64,000 nucleotides of DNA, taken from an uncultured delta proteobacterium. Its GTDB lineage: Bacteria > Myxococcota > Myxococcia > Myxococcales > 40CM-4-68-19. Shown here piece by piece: positions 18,701 through 26,798 of the stretch (its first letter is position 1; each line of letters opens with the position of its first letter). Below the pieces are notes generated by a model that did no database searches, had not been told where the DNA came from, and worked only from the letters and a program-made list of their open reading frames with translations. Position numbers and translations under genes: made by a program. The DNA lies in contig CAIWCD010000024.1 of assembly GCA_903911145.1 (NCBI GenBank), positions 1-64,000 of the forward strand. The letters are read 5' to 3'.

Positions 18701-19389
18701 TCGATGGAGACCTGAGCGACTGGCCGTCCGCTGCGCTCGTTGGATCCGACTCGGTTTCCAGCTCCTGGTCTTCGACCAATACGTTGACCAGTCTCTATAT
18801 GGGATATGACGCCAACTATCTCTATATCGGGATCCAGGGAGTCACCGAGGCCTCCAACGCGATCGTTGGATATCTCTCGATTGGAAATCTGGCCTGGGGG
18901 TCAGGAAATATCGCGACAACCCTCAATGAGCACAACAACCACAGCAACGGCCAGGATGCTTTGGGAGACGAGATGTCCTCCGCCTTCAATGTAACGGCCT
19001 CGGGTTTCCTCGCTCAATATGGATTCGGCCTGTTCGGTACCGCAAATGGACTTACCAACGGCATCTCGCCTGGCCTCGGGGCGCGCAGATTCCTCAACAC
19101 GACCAATTTTGACTGGGTGACTTCGTCAGTGGAACAGGCGAACAACTCCGGCACCAACGGAATCGAGTTTGCAATCCCCTGGCAGACAGTCGGTACCGGT
19201 TCGGATCTCTTCGTTCCGTTTCCGACCGGCGGGGCGAGCCCGCTCTCCATCAGCGCGTTCGTGCGCATCGTGAGCTGCAGCGGCGGCTGCTTCCCCAACC
19301 AGTCACTGCCACTTGATCCGAATGCGACCTCGAACAACTCAACCGTCGCTGAGACGATCACCAAGGTCTCTACAATCCAGATCTACTAA
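12706..19389 (+). CDS. Giant Ig-repeat lipoprotein with TIG and DOMON-like end
   Basis: A 2227-residue lipoprotein. ATG 12706 is preferred over 12697 because GGAG lies 9 nt before it. The signal MRQPNILALAGLFGIASLVAC ends in the lipobox L-V-A-C. Four Big_1-like domains of about 95-100 residues follow at about 25-434. Fourteen tandem units of about 105 residues (435-1909) each open with GAKS and contain a VALEDANGNVIT-like strand and GVATFSGLSINKSG. Next come a TIG/IPT domain (about 1910-2000, SGFSPAAISVVGG) and a C-terminal domain starting DGDLSDWPSA, which resembles CBM9/DOMON sugar- or haem-binding folds. It is probably a long surface fibre carrying a binding domain far from the membrane. 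The GC-rich code shows no frameshift over 6.7 kb. Confidence 0.85.
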   Translation: MRQPNILALAGLFGIASLVACSSSSDHNPSELLSTLKASASSAVANGVDTTTLTIVANNAGGSILPGVQVSLVVTGGTGNLLSAAEGATAANGIFTAALSSTSAGIKTINATLGAGASAVTISTTVSFTANAPSPVNSSITVTPAGLVADGVAVANIKVSVLDSERAPVVGQAVVLTATGAGNTFTPPTGTTNADGTFGAQLVSTGAGLKTVTATVGDVTLTTTVTFVAGAPATGSTTFTTATRSLIADGNQSIPISISVADTNGNPVNGLAVALSSDATGDLFAPASGATGPDGLFASSFSTTSSGAKKLTATIGTGSTKYVVTAMVTATAGTFSAVHSSITAMPPIAVADGLSAMTVTVQGSDAHGNPLVGEPVALTAQGDASTWTQSGGMLDANGQYTTTLYSTLAQTEQISAAFGASTADVVTAAVTFVAGAKSKLVFAMQPSSAVSGSAISPNISVTLEDAHGNIISSDSSSVVTLAIQDNPGNGNLSGIATAVANSGVATFGALSMNKAGTGYTLSASAPGYATSTSNPFNISAGAKSNAAFTVEPSALVAGSTIAPALAVSLEDSAGNVITGDSSTIVTVSIGNNPNGGTLSGSATARANAGVATFSGLSINKSGNGVTLVAAASGYASATSNPFNISPGAKSGAAFTVQPGTTVAGATAAPVAVSLLDANGNVISGDSTTLVTLSIGTNPATGTLAGTLTATANSGVATFSSLSINKSGNGYTLVAAAPGYSSVTSSAFNITPGAKSAVTFTTQPSSTTAGAAFSPAVVVALEDTNGNIITSDSSTLVTLQIGTNQNGAALAGTTAVTANNGVATFPGVSINKTGTGYTLSAAASGYTGIASSSFNITPGAKSGAAFIAQPSNTASGSTLTSVTVALEDASGNVITSDSTTVVSLSIGTNPAGGSLFGTTTAKASSGVATFSTLTIDKSGVGYTLTAAASGYGVATSNAFNIAPGAKSNAVFVAQPSTTAAGASISPSVTVALEDANGNVIASDSVTVVTISIGTNPNSGTLSGTATATATNGVATFSNLGINKSGNGYTLTAVAAGYGNGTSSGFNITPGAKSSTVFAVQPAATTAGASISAVVVALVDANGNVITGDSTTGIVIAIGTNPGGGTLAGTLSVTAHNGIGTFSGLNIDKSGNGYTLSATAAGYAVTTSSPFNIVPGAKSGMAFTVQPTSAASTASLGTMTVALEDANGNLISSDSTTVVTLAIGANPNSGTLSGTTTVTATNGLASFSGLSIDKSGVGYTLSATASGYANSTSSPFNITPGAKSNAVFTAQPATSAAGVAISPPVIVALEDANGNIISTDSTTIVTLAISSNPNSGTLSGTTSIGAINGVATFGTLSINKSGNGYAIAATATGYAGANSTAFNITEGAKSAESFTVQPSSSVAGAAISPITVALMDAYGNMITDDSTTAVTLSIGANPNGGTLSGTTTVTASSGLATFSGLSINKSGSGYTLTTSATGYGNATSSAFNITPGAKSNAVFTVQPAAATAGAALPSLSVSLEDSNGNVIVSDSTTVVTLDIGTNPNGGTLSGTATAQASGGVATFSSVSINKTGIGYTLTASASGYSSATSNGFNITPGSKSTAVFSLQPANGTAGAALASVTVALEDVNGNIITGDSATTVTVSIGTNPNHGTLFGTATVTASGGLATFSGLSIDKSGVGYTLAAIASGYTAAASTGFNIIPGAKSVAVFTGSPASAIAGSSITPVTVSLEDANGNVITGDSTTSVTIGIGTNPNSGTLSGTATVTANSGVATFASLSINKAGVGYTLSAAASGYSNGTTGLFNVTPGAKSVAVFTTQPSAAAVGVAISPSVVVALEDAYGNIITSDSTSTITIGIGNNASAGSLSGATTATATAGVATFSNLSMNQVGTGYTLTAAAPGYTTGPSSAFNINGVPSISGFSPAAISVVGGSLAINGTNFDPANATVTIGGASVSIVSVSATRIVVTVPPAQAAAPQTVVVTSQSNASAGASLPFVLKFTISVDGDLSDWPSAALVGSDSVSSSWSSTNTLTSLYMGYDANYLYIGIQGVTEASNAIVGYLSIGNLAWGSGNIATTLNEHNNHSNGQDALGDEMSSAFNVTASGFLAQYGFGLFGTANGLTNGISPGLGARRFLNTTNFDWVTSSVEQANNSGTNGIEFAIPWQTVGTGSDLFVPFPTGGASPLSISAFVRIVSCSGGCFPNQSLPLDPNATSNNSTVAETITKVSTIQIY
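14008..18432 (+). repeat. 14 tandem ~316-bp coding repeats
   Basis: Fourteen in-frame units, each beginning with the codons for G-A-K-S (one unit has G-S-K-S), tile 4425 bp with an average period of about 316 bp (about 105 codons). Neighbouring units are clearly related in protein but differ at many codon third positions. They therefore look like old duplications under selection rather than a recently expanded, slippage-prone array. Confidence 0.9.
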
Positions 19390-19401
19390 GGCGCGGGAAT
19401 C

Positions 19402-19427
19402 AGACGTGCGTTAGTTCGTGCACGTCT
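19402..19427. terminator. Bidirectional hairpin between convergent genes
   Basis: AGACGTGC (19402-19409) pairs with GCACGTCT (19420-19427) around a 10-nt loop. It lies between the stop of the giant lipoprotein (19389) and the 3' end of the DUF1579-like gene on the other strand, whose stop codon is in the loop. Confidence 0.5.
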
Positions 19428-19974
19428 CCTCTGAGACCCGCTGCAGCTTCCCCGCGCGCTCGAGATCGGTCGAGATGGTGAACCCGCGCGCTGCCTTCTT
19501 GAACGTGAAGATTGCTCCGTGCGGGGCTGCGCCGTTCGTCGTCGGCTCGCCGTCAGCCTTGAAGACAAGCGCGTCGCCGGGCTCTGCATAGAGTGTCACG
19601 GTCAATCCCTGGTTGTTGATCGCGCTGTGAACATATTTCTTCTTCGCCAGATCCCATCCGAAGTATCCGCTCGCCTTGATCTGATTCGGCTGCTCCCTGG
19701 TCCGCGGCTGCTCATATTCAAAGCCGAGAAAGTATCGGTCGAGCTTCCAGGCCGTCGTGATGCGCGAACTCTTCGCCACGCGCTCACCCGATTCGTTGTG
19801 CCAGGTGCCGGTGCAGGAGAAGCTTCCGACGAGGAACTCGAGCGCTGCCAACTCGGCCGCCGGATGCGTGGCGACGGCAGTCGTTGCGGCTGCGCCGCTC
19901 TCTGCCGCGAAGGCCCCTGCGGCAAGGGCGAGAAACGTTCCGGCTACAAACCATCCAGCGAGGAGCTTGTTCAT
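19411..19974 (-). CDS. DUF1579-like secreted protein
   Basis: A 187-residue protein; the start MNKLLAGWFVAG at 19974 follows GGAGG by 7 nt. A signal peptide ends near AAGAFAAES. The mature part opens with ELAALEFLVGSFSCTGTWHN, a pattern of DUF1579-type lipocalin/FABP-like beta-barrel proteins that begin with L-x-x-L-x-G-x-W/F. The rest is beta-rich (YFLGFEYEQ, YFGWDLAKKKYV). It may bind a small hydrophobic ligand in the periplasm; this is inferred. It is convergent with the giant lipoprotein gene. Confidence 0.65.
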   Translation of the reverse strand: MNKLLAGWFVAGTFLALAAGAFAAESGAAATTAVATHPAAELAALEFLVGSFSCTGTWHNESGERVAKSSRITTAWKLDRYFLGFEYEQPRTREQPNQIKASGYFGWDLAKKKYVHSAINNQGLTVTLYAEPGDALVFKADGEPTTNGAAPHGAIFTFKKAARGFTISTDLERAGKLQRVSEETCTN

Positions 19975-20024
19975 GGAATCCTCCAAATCAAGATTTGGTC
20001 GCGCACCCTACACCCGGCGATTAA

Positions 20025-20723
20025 TTACTGCGCGGGCTTCCCCTTGTGCGGCGTGATGCGCAGCGAGGTCGCCTCGAGATCGAGTTGATACCAGGGGTCG
20101 CTCGCGGCAAGGCGCGGACTTGGATTGGCCGTATCCAGCGGCGGTAACTGAAAGCGGTTCTCCGGACTCAGGACCATCGGGAGCCGGAAGGCGAGGACGC
20201 CGAACGTATAATAGGTGCGGCCCTGATAGTCCTGGTGGTCGAGATAGGTGAAGGTATATCCGCCGATGTTGTAGACCATATTCAAGGCGTCGGGACGAAA
20301 CGGGAACTGGTCGCCAAACTGGCCCGTATAACTCGTGCGCGCCGGTGGCTCGGCGAGCCGGTTGAGGGTGCGAGCCTGCATATTGAATTGGTAATAGCGC
20401 TGCTGATCGAGCGAGAACGTCTCGGGCTCGACTGCGCCGCCCGGATATCCCCAGGTGTATCGGAGCTCGCGTTGGTGCCCGTCCTGGCTTACGCGGTAGA
20501 GGTCGCTCTGCTGGCTGCGCTCGACGCCGCTGACCTTGAAGCGGCGGACGTCGCGCTTGAGGAACGCCAGTTGAATCCCCTCTGGGAAATCGAGCGAGTG
20601 GCCCTCGGAAAGGTCGAATGGGACGCCGAAAGAACCCTTCATATGATCATCTCCCAGTGCAGGACCCATCGCGCTCGAAAGGCATATGGCGATCAGTGGG
20701 CTGGCCCTGATTGCTAAGCGCAT
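20025..20723 (-). CDS. Secreted protein coupled to mgtA, unknown function
   Basis: A 232-residue protein starting MRLAIRASPLIAICLSSAMG (signal peptide, cleavage near GPALGDD). The ATG at 20723 begins one base after the mgtA stop (TAGGATG), which indicates translational coupling. A start at 20738 within mgtA is possible but lacks a ribosome binding site. The mature part is beta-rich and aromatic (YTWGYPGGAVEPE, YQGRTYYTFGVLAF). No family was recognised. It is a candidate periplasmic partner of the Mg2+ transporter, judged from operon position only. Confidence 0.6.
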   Translation of the reverse strand: MRLAIRASPLIAICLSSAMGPALGDDHMKGSFGVPFDLSEGHSLDFPEGIQLAFLKRDVRRFKVSGVERSQQSDLYRVSQDGHQRELRYTWGYPGGAVEPETFSLDQQRYYQFNMQARTLNRLAEPPARTSYTGQFGDQFPFRPDALNMVYNIGGYTFTYLDHQDYQGRTYYTFGVLAFRLPMVLSPENRFQLPPLDTANPSPRLAASDPWYQLDLEATSLRITPHKGKPAQ

Positions 20724-20724
20724 C

Positions 20725-23367
20725 CTAATTGTATCCATAGCGCCGGACGAACCAGGTCTTCACCACCTGCGCCAGTGCCGCATAGGACAACAAGATCCCG
20801 ACCAGCCAGAGGAAGAAGATGGGCGGGAGCGGCACCATCCCGAGCGAGCTTGCGAACGGAGAGAACGGAATGATGATGCCCATCGCCATCACCGCCAGTG
20901 TCGTCAACGCCAGAGGGCGGGATGGACTGCTCTGGATGAAGGGGATCTTGCGCGTGCGGATCATATGCACGATCAGCGTTTGCGAGAGCAGTCCCTCGAC
21001 AAACCAGGCCGATTGAAAGAGCGACGCGTGGGCAGGGGTATTGGCTTTCAGGACGAAATACATCAGCGCGAACGTGACGTAGTCGAACACCGAACTGACC
21101 GGTCCAAAAAAGAGCATGAAGCGGCGGATATCGTCGAGCTTCCATTGCCGCGGCTTGAGCAGATATTCGTCGTCGACGCGATCGAACGGAATGGCGAGCT
21201 GGGAAAAATCGTAGAGCAGATTCTGCGTCAGCAATTGAATCGGCAGCATGGGCAGGAAGGGGAGAAACGCGCTCGCGCCAAGGACGGAGAACATATTCCC
21301 GAAGTTCGAGCTGGTGCCCATCTTGATATACTTGACGATATTGCCGAAGACCCGGCGGCCCTCGAGGACGCCGTGCTCGAGGACGAGCAGATCCTTCTCG
21401 AGGAGAATCAGATCGGCAGACTCCTTGGCGATATCAACGGCATTATCGACGGAGATACCAACGTCGGCGGCGCGCAGGGCGGGCGCGTCGTTGATTCCGT
21501 CGCCCATGAAGCCGACGACATGGCCGTTGCGCTGGAGCGCGCGCACGACCCTTTCCTTATGTGCGGGCGAGAGGCGGGCAAAGAGCGTCGCCTCCTCGAC
21601 AAGGCCATCGAGTTGCGCGTCCGTCGCGCTCTCGACATCGTTGCCGAGCAGCACGCGCGTCACCGAGAGCCCGACGTCCGCGCAGATCTTCTTCGCCACG
21701 ATATCGTTGTCGCCAGTGAGCACCTTGACCTTGACGCCCGCCTTGTCGAGCGCGGAGAGCGCCTCGTGCGTCGACTCCTTCGGGGGATCAAGGAAGGCGA
21801 TATATCCGCGCAGAATGAGATCGGACTCGTCCTCTTTGGAGAAGACCGCGCGCGTGGAATCGACGTGCCGATACGCGACGGCGAGGACGCGGAAGCCCTG
21901 GCCCTGCAGCTGGTCGAGCTCTGCGATTAAATCGGGGAGAAGAAACGGGTCGAGGTCGACGATGTCCCCGTGAATCTCCATCTGCGAGCAGCGCTTGAAG
22001 ACCGCCTCCGGCGCGCCTTTCGCGATGAGCGTCCGTTTGCCCGCGAGGTCGAGCACCACCGACATGATGCGACGCGAGAAGTCGAAGGGGATCTCGTCGA
22101 CCTTCGCGACCTGCTCGGTGGAGATCTGCTTGTGCGCGAGCACCGCCTTATCGAGGAGATTCTTCAGGCCCGTCTGGTGAAATGAATTCAGCCACGCATA
22201 TTCAAAGACGCCATCGTCCTCGTCGCGCGCGACGTCGCAATACTTCTCAAGGATGATTCGATCCTGCGTCAGCGTGCCGGTCTTATCGGTGCAGAGCACA
22301 TCCATTGCACCGAAGTTCTGGATCGAGTTGAGCCGCTTGACGATCACCTTCTTGCGGGACAGCGCGACCGCGCCGATGGCCAGCGTGCCGGTGACAATCA
22401 TGGGGAGCATTTCGGGCGTTAATCCAACCGCGATTGCGAGCGCGAAGAAGAAGGCCTCCTTCCAATCGTGCTTGGTGAGGCCATTGACGAGGAAGACGAG
22501 CATCGTCATGACGGCCATGAAGCGCAGCAGCAGCAGACTGACGCCGCTGATGCCGCGCTCGAAGCTTGTCGGCGGGCGGCGGCGGGCGAGGCTCTCCGCA
22601 ACGCTTCCGAGATAGGTCGCGTCGCCGATATTAATCACCACCACCAATGCCGTCCCGCTCGTCACGTTGGTGCCGAGGAAGGCGATATTGGCGAGCTCGA
22701 GCGGATTGGTCGGCGGCAGCGCTGCGCTCGACACGCTCTTCTCGATCGGGAGCGCCTCGCCGGTTAATGCCGATTGGGCAACGAAGAGATCCTTCGCCGC
22801 GAGGAATCGGACGTCGGCGGGCACCATATCGCCCGCAGCGAGGCGCACGACATCGCCGGGCACCAGTTCGCGAATGGGGATCTCTTGAATGCCTGCAACA
22901 CCATTGGCGTGCCGCAGGACTGTGCAGGTGACGCGGACCATCTCCTGGAGCTTCTGCGCAGCGAGGCTCGCGCGTCTCTCCTGAAAGAAGCGCAAGAGGC
23001 CGCTGAGCATGACCATCGCGCCGATGATCAGCGCCGATTCGTGATCGTCGGTGAACCAGGAGATGACCGCGAGCACGGTGAGCAGCGCGGAGAACGCATT
23101 CGCGAAGCCGTGCCAGAGTTGCAGATACCAGGCGGGCGGCCGCTCGTGCGCGACCTGGTTGAGACCGTGCTCATCGCGGCGGGACGTCACCGCCTCTTCG
23201 GTCAGCCCCTGTTGCGTCGTGCCTTGTGCCGCGAGCAGTTCATCAATGCTCTGCGCGGCAGCAACGTGGAGGCGCTGGTTGGCAGCAACGCGATCAGGCC
23301 GCTGCGGCGCGATCGTGCGGCCGCTGCGACGGAATTGAACCAGGTCTGCGAGCGCTTCTCGAAGCAT
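20725..23367 (-). CDS. mgtA: Magnesium-translocating P-type ATPase
   Basis: An 880-residue P-type IIIB ATPase that imports Mg2+. It has a cytoplasmic N-terminal part, a first membrane pair (FANAFSALLTVLAVISWF), an actuator domain with the TGEALP motif, the phosphorylation site DKTGTLT (Asp361), a nucleotide-binding segment and the hinge GDGINDAPALRAADVGIS. It ends with six predicted membrane segments. The N-terminal tail is shorter than in enterobacterial MgtA, and no MgtC is adjacent. GGAG precedes the start. It is followed by a coupled secreted protein and is divergent from the M28 peptidase gene. No Mg2+-sensing leader was recognised in the 91-nt gap upstream. Confidence 0.95.
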   Translation of the reverse strand: MLREALADLVQFRRSGRTIAPQRPDRVAANQRLHVAAAQSIDELLAAQGTTQQGLTEEAVTSRRDEHGLNQVAHERPPAWYLQLWHGFANAFSALLTVLAVISWFTDDHESALIIGAMVMLSGLLRFFQERRASLAAQKLQEMVRVTCTVLRHANGVAGIQEIPIRELVPGDVVRLAAGDMVPADVRFLAAKDLFVAQSALTGEALPIEKSVSSAALPPTNPLELANIAFLGTNVTSGTALVVVINIGDATYLGSVAESLARRRPPTSFERGISGVSLLLLRFMAVMTMLVFLVNGLTKHDWKEAFFFALAIAVGLTPEMLPMIVTGTLAIGAVALSRKKVIVKRLNSIQNFGAMDVLCTDKTGTLTQDRIILEKYCDVARDEDDGVFEYAWLNSFHQTGLKNLLDKAVLAHKQISTEQVAKVDEIPFDFSRRIMSVVLDLAGKRTLIAKGAPEAVFKRCSQMEIHGDIVDLDPFLLPDLIAELDQLQGQGFRVLAVAYRHVDSTRAVFSKEDESDLILRGYIAFLDPPKESTHEALSALDKAGVKVKVLTGDNDIVAKKICADVGLSVTRVLLGNDVESATDAQLDGLVEEATLFARLSPAHKERVVRALQRNGHVVGFMGDGINDAPALRAADVGISVDNAVDIAKESADLILLEKDLLVLEHGVLEGRRVFGNIVKYIKMGTSSNFGNMFSVLGASAFLPFLPMLPIQLLTQNLLYDFSQLAIPFDRVDDEYLLKPRQWKLDDIRRFMLFFGPVSSVFDYVTFALMYFVLKANTPAHASLFQSAWFVEGLLSQTLIVHMIRTRKIPFIQSSPSRPLALTTLAVMAMGIIIPFSPFASSLGMVPLPPIFFLWLVGILLSYAALAQVVKTWFVRRYGYN

Positions 23368-23458
23368 GCGTCACTCCATTTCCCGAGCCGGCGCGTTCGT
23401 CAAGCGACACTCTCTGGATTTCTTTGCGGCGATACATTTCGGTGTAGCTTGCGCCGCC

Positions 23459-26400
23459 ATGAACCTCCCGCGCCTGCTCCGCTCCCCTCTGCGCACGTTG
23501 ACCCATTCGTTGCTCGCGACGACGCTCGCCTGCGCTGCCGCTCCTCGTGCGCCAACGCACGCGGCCGATCCCGCTCCCTGGATCGCCGGCTCGAAGAGCG
23601 CGCCGCAATCGGTGCCGGCGTCGCCGGGCGAAGTCCGCCTGCGCGATCTGCGCCGACTCACCTTTGGCGGTCAGAACGCCGAAGCCTACTGGTCGACCGA
23701 TGGCCGGCAATTGATGCTGCAATCGCGCGCGCTGGGCGATACCTGCGACCGGATCTATCGAGTCGATGTGCCGCCCGCACGGCCCGGACTCGCTGGGCTT
23801 GCGACCGCAAATGCTGCTGCGGCGACGGTATCGGCGAATCCTGCAACGGGTCCGGCCGTGAGCTTTAATCCCGTCAGCGACGGGGCGGGAGCGACGACCT
23901 GCAGCTACTTCCTCCCCGGCGATCAGGAGGCGATCTTCGCCTCGACCCAGCTTGGAGGCGCGGCCTGCCCGCCCAAGCCCGACCGCTCGAAGGGATATGT
24001 CTGGGCCATCTATCCCGAGTACGACATCTTCAAGACGACTCTCGAAGGAAAGCCGCTGCAGCGGCTCACCGATGCGCCGGGATATGACGCCGAGGCGACG
24101 GTCTGCCGCAAAGACGGCAGCATCCTCTTCACGTCGATGCGCGACGGTGATCTCGAGCTCTATCGGATGGACCGCGACGGCAAGAACGTGAAGCGGCTGA
24201 CCCGCGCGATTGGATATGACGGCGGGGCATTCTTTAATGACGATTGCAGCAAGATCGTCTGGCGCGCATCTCGCCCGCGCGCCGGGGCTGAGCTCGATGA
24301 GTATCAATCCTTATTGAAGCAGAATCTCGTCAAGCCGGGCCAGCTCGAGCTCTGGGTCGCCAATGCCGACGGCACCGACGCGCAGCAGATCACCTGGCTC
24401 AATGCCGCCTCGTTCGGACCATCATTCCTTCCGGGCGGCAAGCGGATCATCTTCTCGTCGAACTATGGCGATCCGAGCGGGCGGGAGTTCAATCTCTTCG
24501 CGGTTGATATCGACGGCTCGCACCTCGAGCAGATCACGACGGCAGCGGGTTTCGATGGCTTCCCGCTGATCTCGCCCGATGGCTCCCTGCTTGTGTTTGC
24601 TTCGAATCGCACCTCGGGTCCGATGTCGCACGAGACCGATCTCTTCCTCGCGAATTGGGATGCGGCAGCAAAGCCGACCTATCTTCCCAACGCTGCCGAT
24701 CGGCTGCGCGCGGACGTTGATTATCTCGCTGATCCTGCCCGTGAGGGACGCGGTGTGGGAACGCCCGGATTGGAAGCGGCCGGGGCATATATCGAGGCGC
24801 GATACAAAGAGTTGGGAATGAAGCCCGCCGGCGATGTCGTCAATGGAGTCGCGACGGCGCGCAATGCCTTCGTGGTTCCGCTCGCGGCCAAGCTGGGCGC
24901 GGGCGCGGCATTAACCCTGAATGGAACCGCGGTGGCGGCGGACCAGTTCCGTCCGATGGCCTGGAGCGCGAGCGGGAAGGTATCAGGCGAGCTGGTATTC
25001 GCCGGATATGGAATCCATCGGCCCGATCTCGGCCGCGATGATTACGAGAAGATCAGCGCGAAGGGAAAGATCGCCGTGGTGCGCCGCTTCGCGCCGACGA
25101 CCGGTTCGTTCGAGAGCACGGCCGAGCAGCGGCGCGCGGGAGATCTGCACGCGAAGGCCTTTGCTGCGCGCGAGGCCGGTGCGGTTGCATTGCTCGTGGT
25201 CGATTGGCCCGAGAAGCCGAGCGATGCGCCGGCCGATTGGAAAGCGCCGGCCGAGGCGCCGCTCCCGTCGCTCGCGGTCGAGGAGATGGGAGATGCGGGG
25301 CTTCCTGTCATCGTCGTGCGTCGCGAGGCCGCGCAGGCGCTGCTCGAGACGCTGACGGCGCCACGTCCCGCGCAGCGCTCGACCAAGCCTGGCGCGGGTC
25401 GGCGCGGCCCAGAGCCGAAGGGACCGATGGGCCAGCTTGAGCTGCAGCTCTCGATTGAATCGACGCCCGCATTTAATGTCGTCGGGCGCGTGACGGCGGG
25501 TGCTCCCGAGGCCGAGCGGCTGCCGGGCGTGATTGTCGTCGGCGCTCATTATGACCACCTCGGATATGGCGGAATGGGCTCGCTGGATCCCGATAGCAAG
25601 GCGCCGCATCTCGGTGCGGACGACAATGCCAGTGGCACAGCGGCATTAATGGAGATCGCCCGCACGTTGACGGCCGAGCGTGCGCAGCTCAAGCGCGACG
25701 TGATCGTGATCGCCTTCTCGGGCGAAGAGCGCGGCCTGCTCGGCTCGACCGCCTTTACGCGCGCACCGCCTCCTGGGGTCGCGATGAAGGATATCAAGGC
25801 GATGATCAATCTCGATATGGTCGGGCGCCTTCGCGATAACAAGCTCACCGTGCTGGGCGGCGATTCAGCAGCGGAGTGGCCGTCGCTGGTCAACGGCGCC
25901 TGCGAGAGCGCGCGGATTGCCTGTTCAATCAGCGGCGATGGATATGGTCCGTCGGATCAGACGCCGTTCTTCGCGGCCGGAATTCCCATCATTCATTTCT
26001 TCACGGGCGCGCATTCCGACTATCACAAGCCCTCGGATATCGCGGAGCGCGTGAACGCGGCTGGCGCGGCCGCGATTGCTCGCATAGCTGCAACGGCGAT
26101 CGAGGGCGCGGCCAATCGCGCGCAGGCCTTGACCTATAAGAGCGCGCCGCCGCCGCTGCCGCACGGGGATATGCGCAGCTTCCGCTCGTCATTGGGAACG
26201 ATCCCCGATTATGCTGGTCCGCCCGCAGGAAGCCCCGCGGGAATGCTGCTCGCGGGCGTGCGCGCGGGAGGCCCTGCCGATAAGGGGGGATTAAAGCGCG
26301 GCGATATCCTCACGCGGCTTGGCCCGCACGAGATCCGCGGCGTCGAGGATCTGATGCAGGTCCTGATGGAGAAGAAGCCCGGCGAGACGCTGCACGCGGT

Positions 26401-26461
26401 GGTCGTGCGCGATGGCAAGGAGATCGAGACGCAGGTGACGCTGGGCGAGAGCCGGCTTTAG
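23459..26461 (+). CDS. M28 aminopeptidase with propeller, PA and PDZ domains
   Basis: A 1000-residue exported protein. The start MNLPRLLRSPLRTL gives a signal peptide ending near ACAAAPRAPTHAA. Residues 60-400 are a TolB/PD40-type beta-propeller (repeats such as LRRLTFGGQ, GSILFTSMRDGDLELYRMD). A linker leads to an M28 peptidase region at about 430-880 with a PA insert. Its di-zinc motifs are VVGAHYDHLG, LGADDNASGTAA, SGEERGLLGS and HSDYHKPSD. The last 90 residues are a PDZ domain (GGLKRGDILTRLG). Family members cleave N-terminal residues of peptides in the periplasm or outside. The propeller may present substrates; that is inference. It ends at the very base before the convergent small membrane protein gene. 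Confidence 0.9.
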   Translation: MNLPRLLRSPLRTLTHSLLATTLACAAAPRAPTHAADPAPWIAGSKSAPQSVPASPGEVRLRDLRRLTFGGQNAEAYWSTDGRQLMLQSRALGDTCDRIYRVDVPPARPGLAGLATANAAAATVSANPATGPAVSFNPVSDGAGATTCSYFLPGDQEAIFASTQLGGAACPPKPDRSKGYVWAIYPEYDIFKTTLEGKPLQRLTDAPGYDAEATVCRKDGSILFTSMRDGDLELYRMDRDGKNVKRLTRAIGYDGGAFFNDDCSKIVWRASRPRAGAELDEYQSLLKQNLVKPGQLELWVANADGTDAQQITWLNAASFGPSFLPGGKRIIFSSNYGDPSGREFNLFAVDIDGSHLEQITTAAGFDGFPLISPDGSLLVFASNRTSGPMSHETDLFLANWDAAAKPTYLPNAADRLRADVDYLADPAREGRGVGTPGLEAAGAYIEARYKELGMKPAGDVVNGVATARNAFVVPLAAKLGAGAALTLNGTAVAADQFRPMAWSASGKVSGELVFAGYGIHRPDLGRDDYEKISAKGKIAVVRRFAPTTGSFESTAEQRRAGDLHAKAFAAREAGAVALLVVDWPEKPSDAPADWKAPAEAPLPSLAVEEMGDAGLPVIVVRREAAQALLETLTAPRPAQRSTKPGAGRRGPEPKGPMGQLELQLSIESTPAFNVVGRVTAGAPEAERLPGVIVVGAHYDHLGYGGMGSLDPDSKAPHLGADDNASGTAALMEIARTLTAERAQLKRDVIVIAFSGEERGLLGSTAFTRAPPPGVAMKDIKAMINLDMVGRLRDNKLTVLGGDSAAEWPSLVNGACESARIACSISGDGYGPSDQTPFFAAGIPIIHFFTGAHSDYHKPSDIAERVNAAGAAAIARIAATAIEGAANRAQALTYKSAPPPLPHGDMRSFRSSLGTIPDYAGPPAGSPAGMLLAGVRAGGPADKGGLKRGDILTRLGPHEIRGVEDLMQVLMEKKPGETLHAVVVRDGKEIETQVTLGESRL

Positions 26462-26755
26462 TCAGCTCTTGCGTTCGTCGAGCTGCGCGCGCAGCTCGGC
26501 GATCTCGTCTGCCTGGGCCTTCAGGCAGCGCGCGATGTGGATCCCCATCGTTCCAAGGAACGTGAGCGCTATCGCGCAACCGTTTAATAGACCCATCGTC
26601 GGATCAATCGGGCTGGTACCAATGCCATGCCGCAGGCGATGGATGTTGCCCGCGGATACGACGAGGAGGATGACCCCTCCGATGAAGAGCGAGAGAATGG
26701 CAGTCTGCCAGATGGGGCCGAGATGCGGTGTGCGCTGCACTTTGTCGTTCGCCAT
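26462..26755 (-). CDS. Small two-TM membrane protein
   Basis: A 97-residue protein with GGAG before its start. Two hydrophobic segments (about 17-35, TAILSLFIGGVILLVVSAG, and about 57-75) flank a short loop, and the tail LKAQADEIAELRAQLDERKS is an amphipathic coiled coil. No family was recognised. Its stop abuts the stop of the convergent peptidase gene with no gap. Confidence 0.6.
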   Translation of the reverse strand: MANDKVQRTPHLGPIWQTAILSLFIGGVILLVVSAGNIHRLRHGIGTSPIDPTMGLLNGCAIALTFLGTMGIHIARCLKAQADEIAELRAQLDERKS

Positions 26756-26798
26756 GGACTTCGCTCCGATCTAACGCTCAACCGCCAATGCCATTCGA

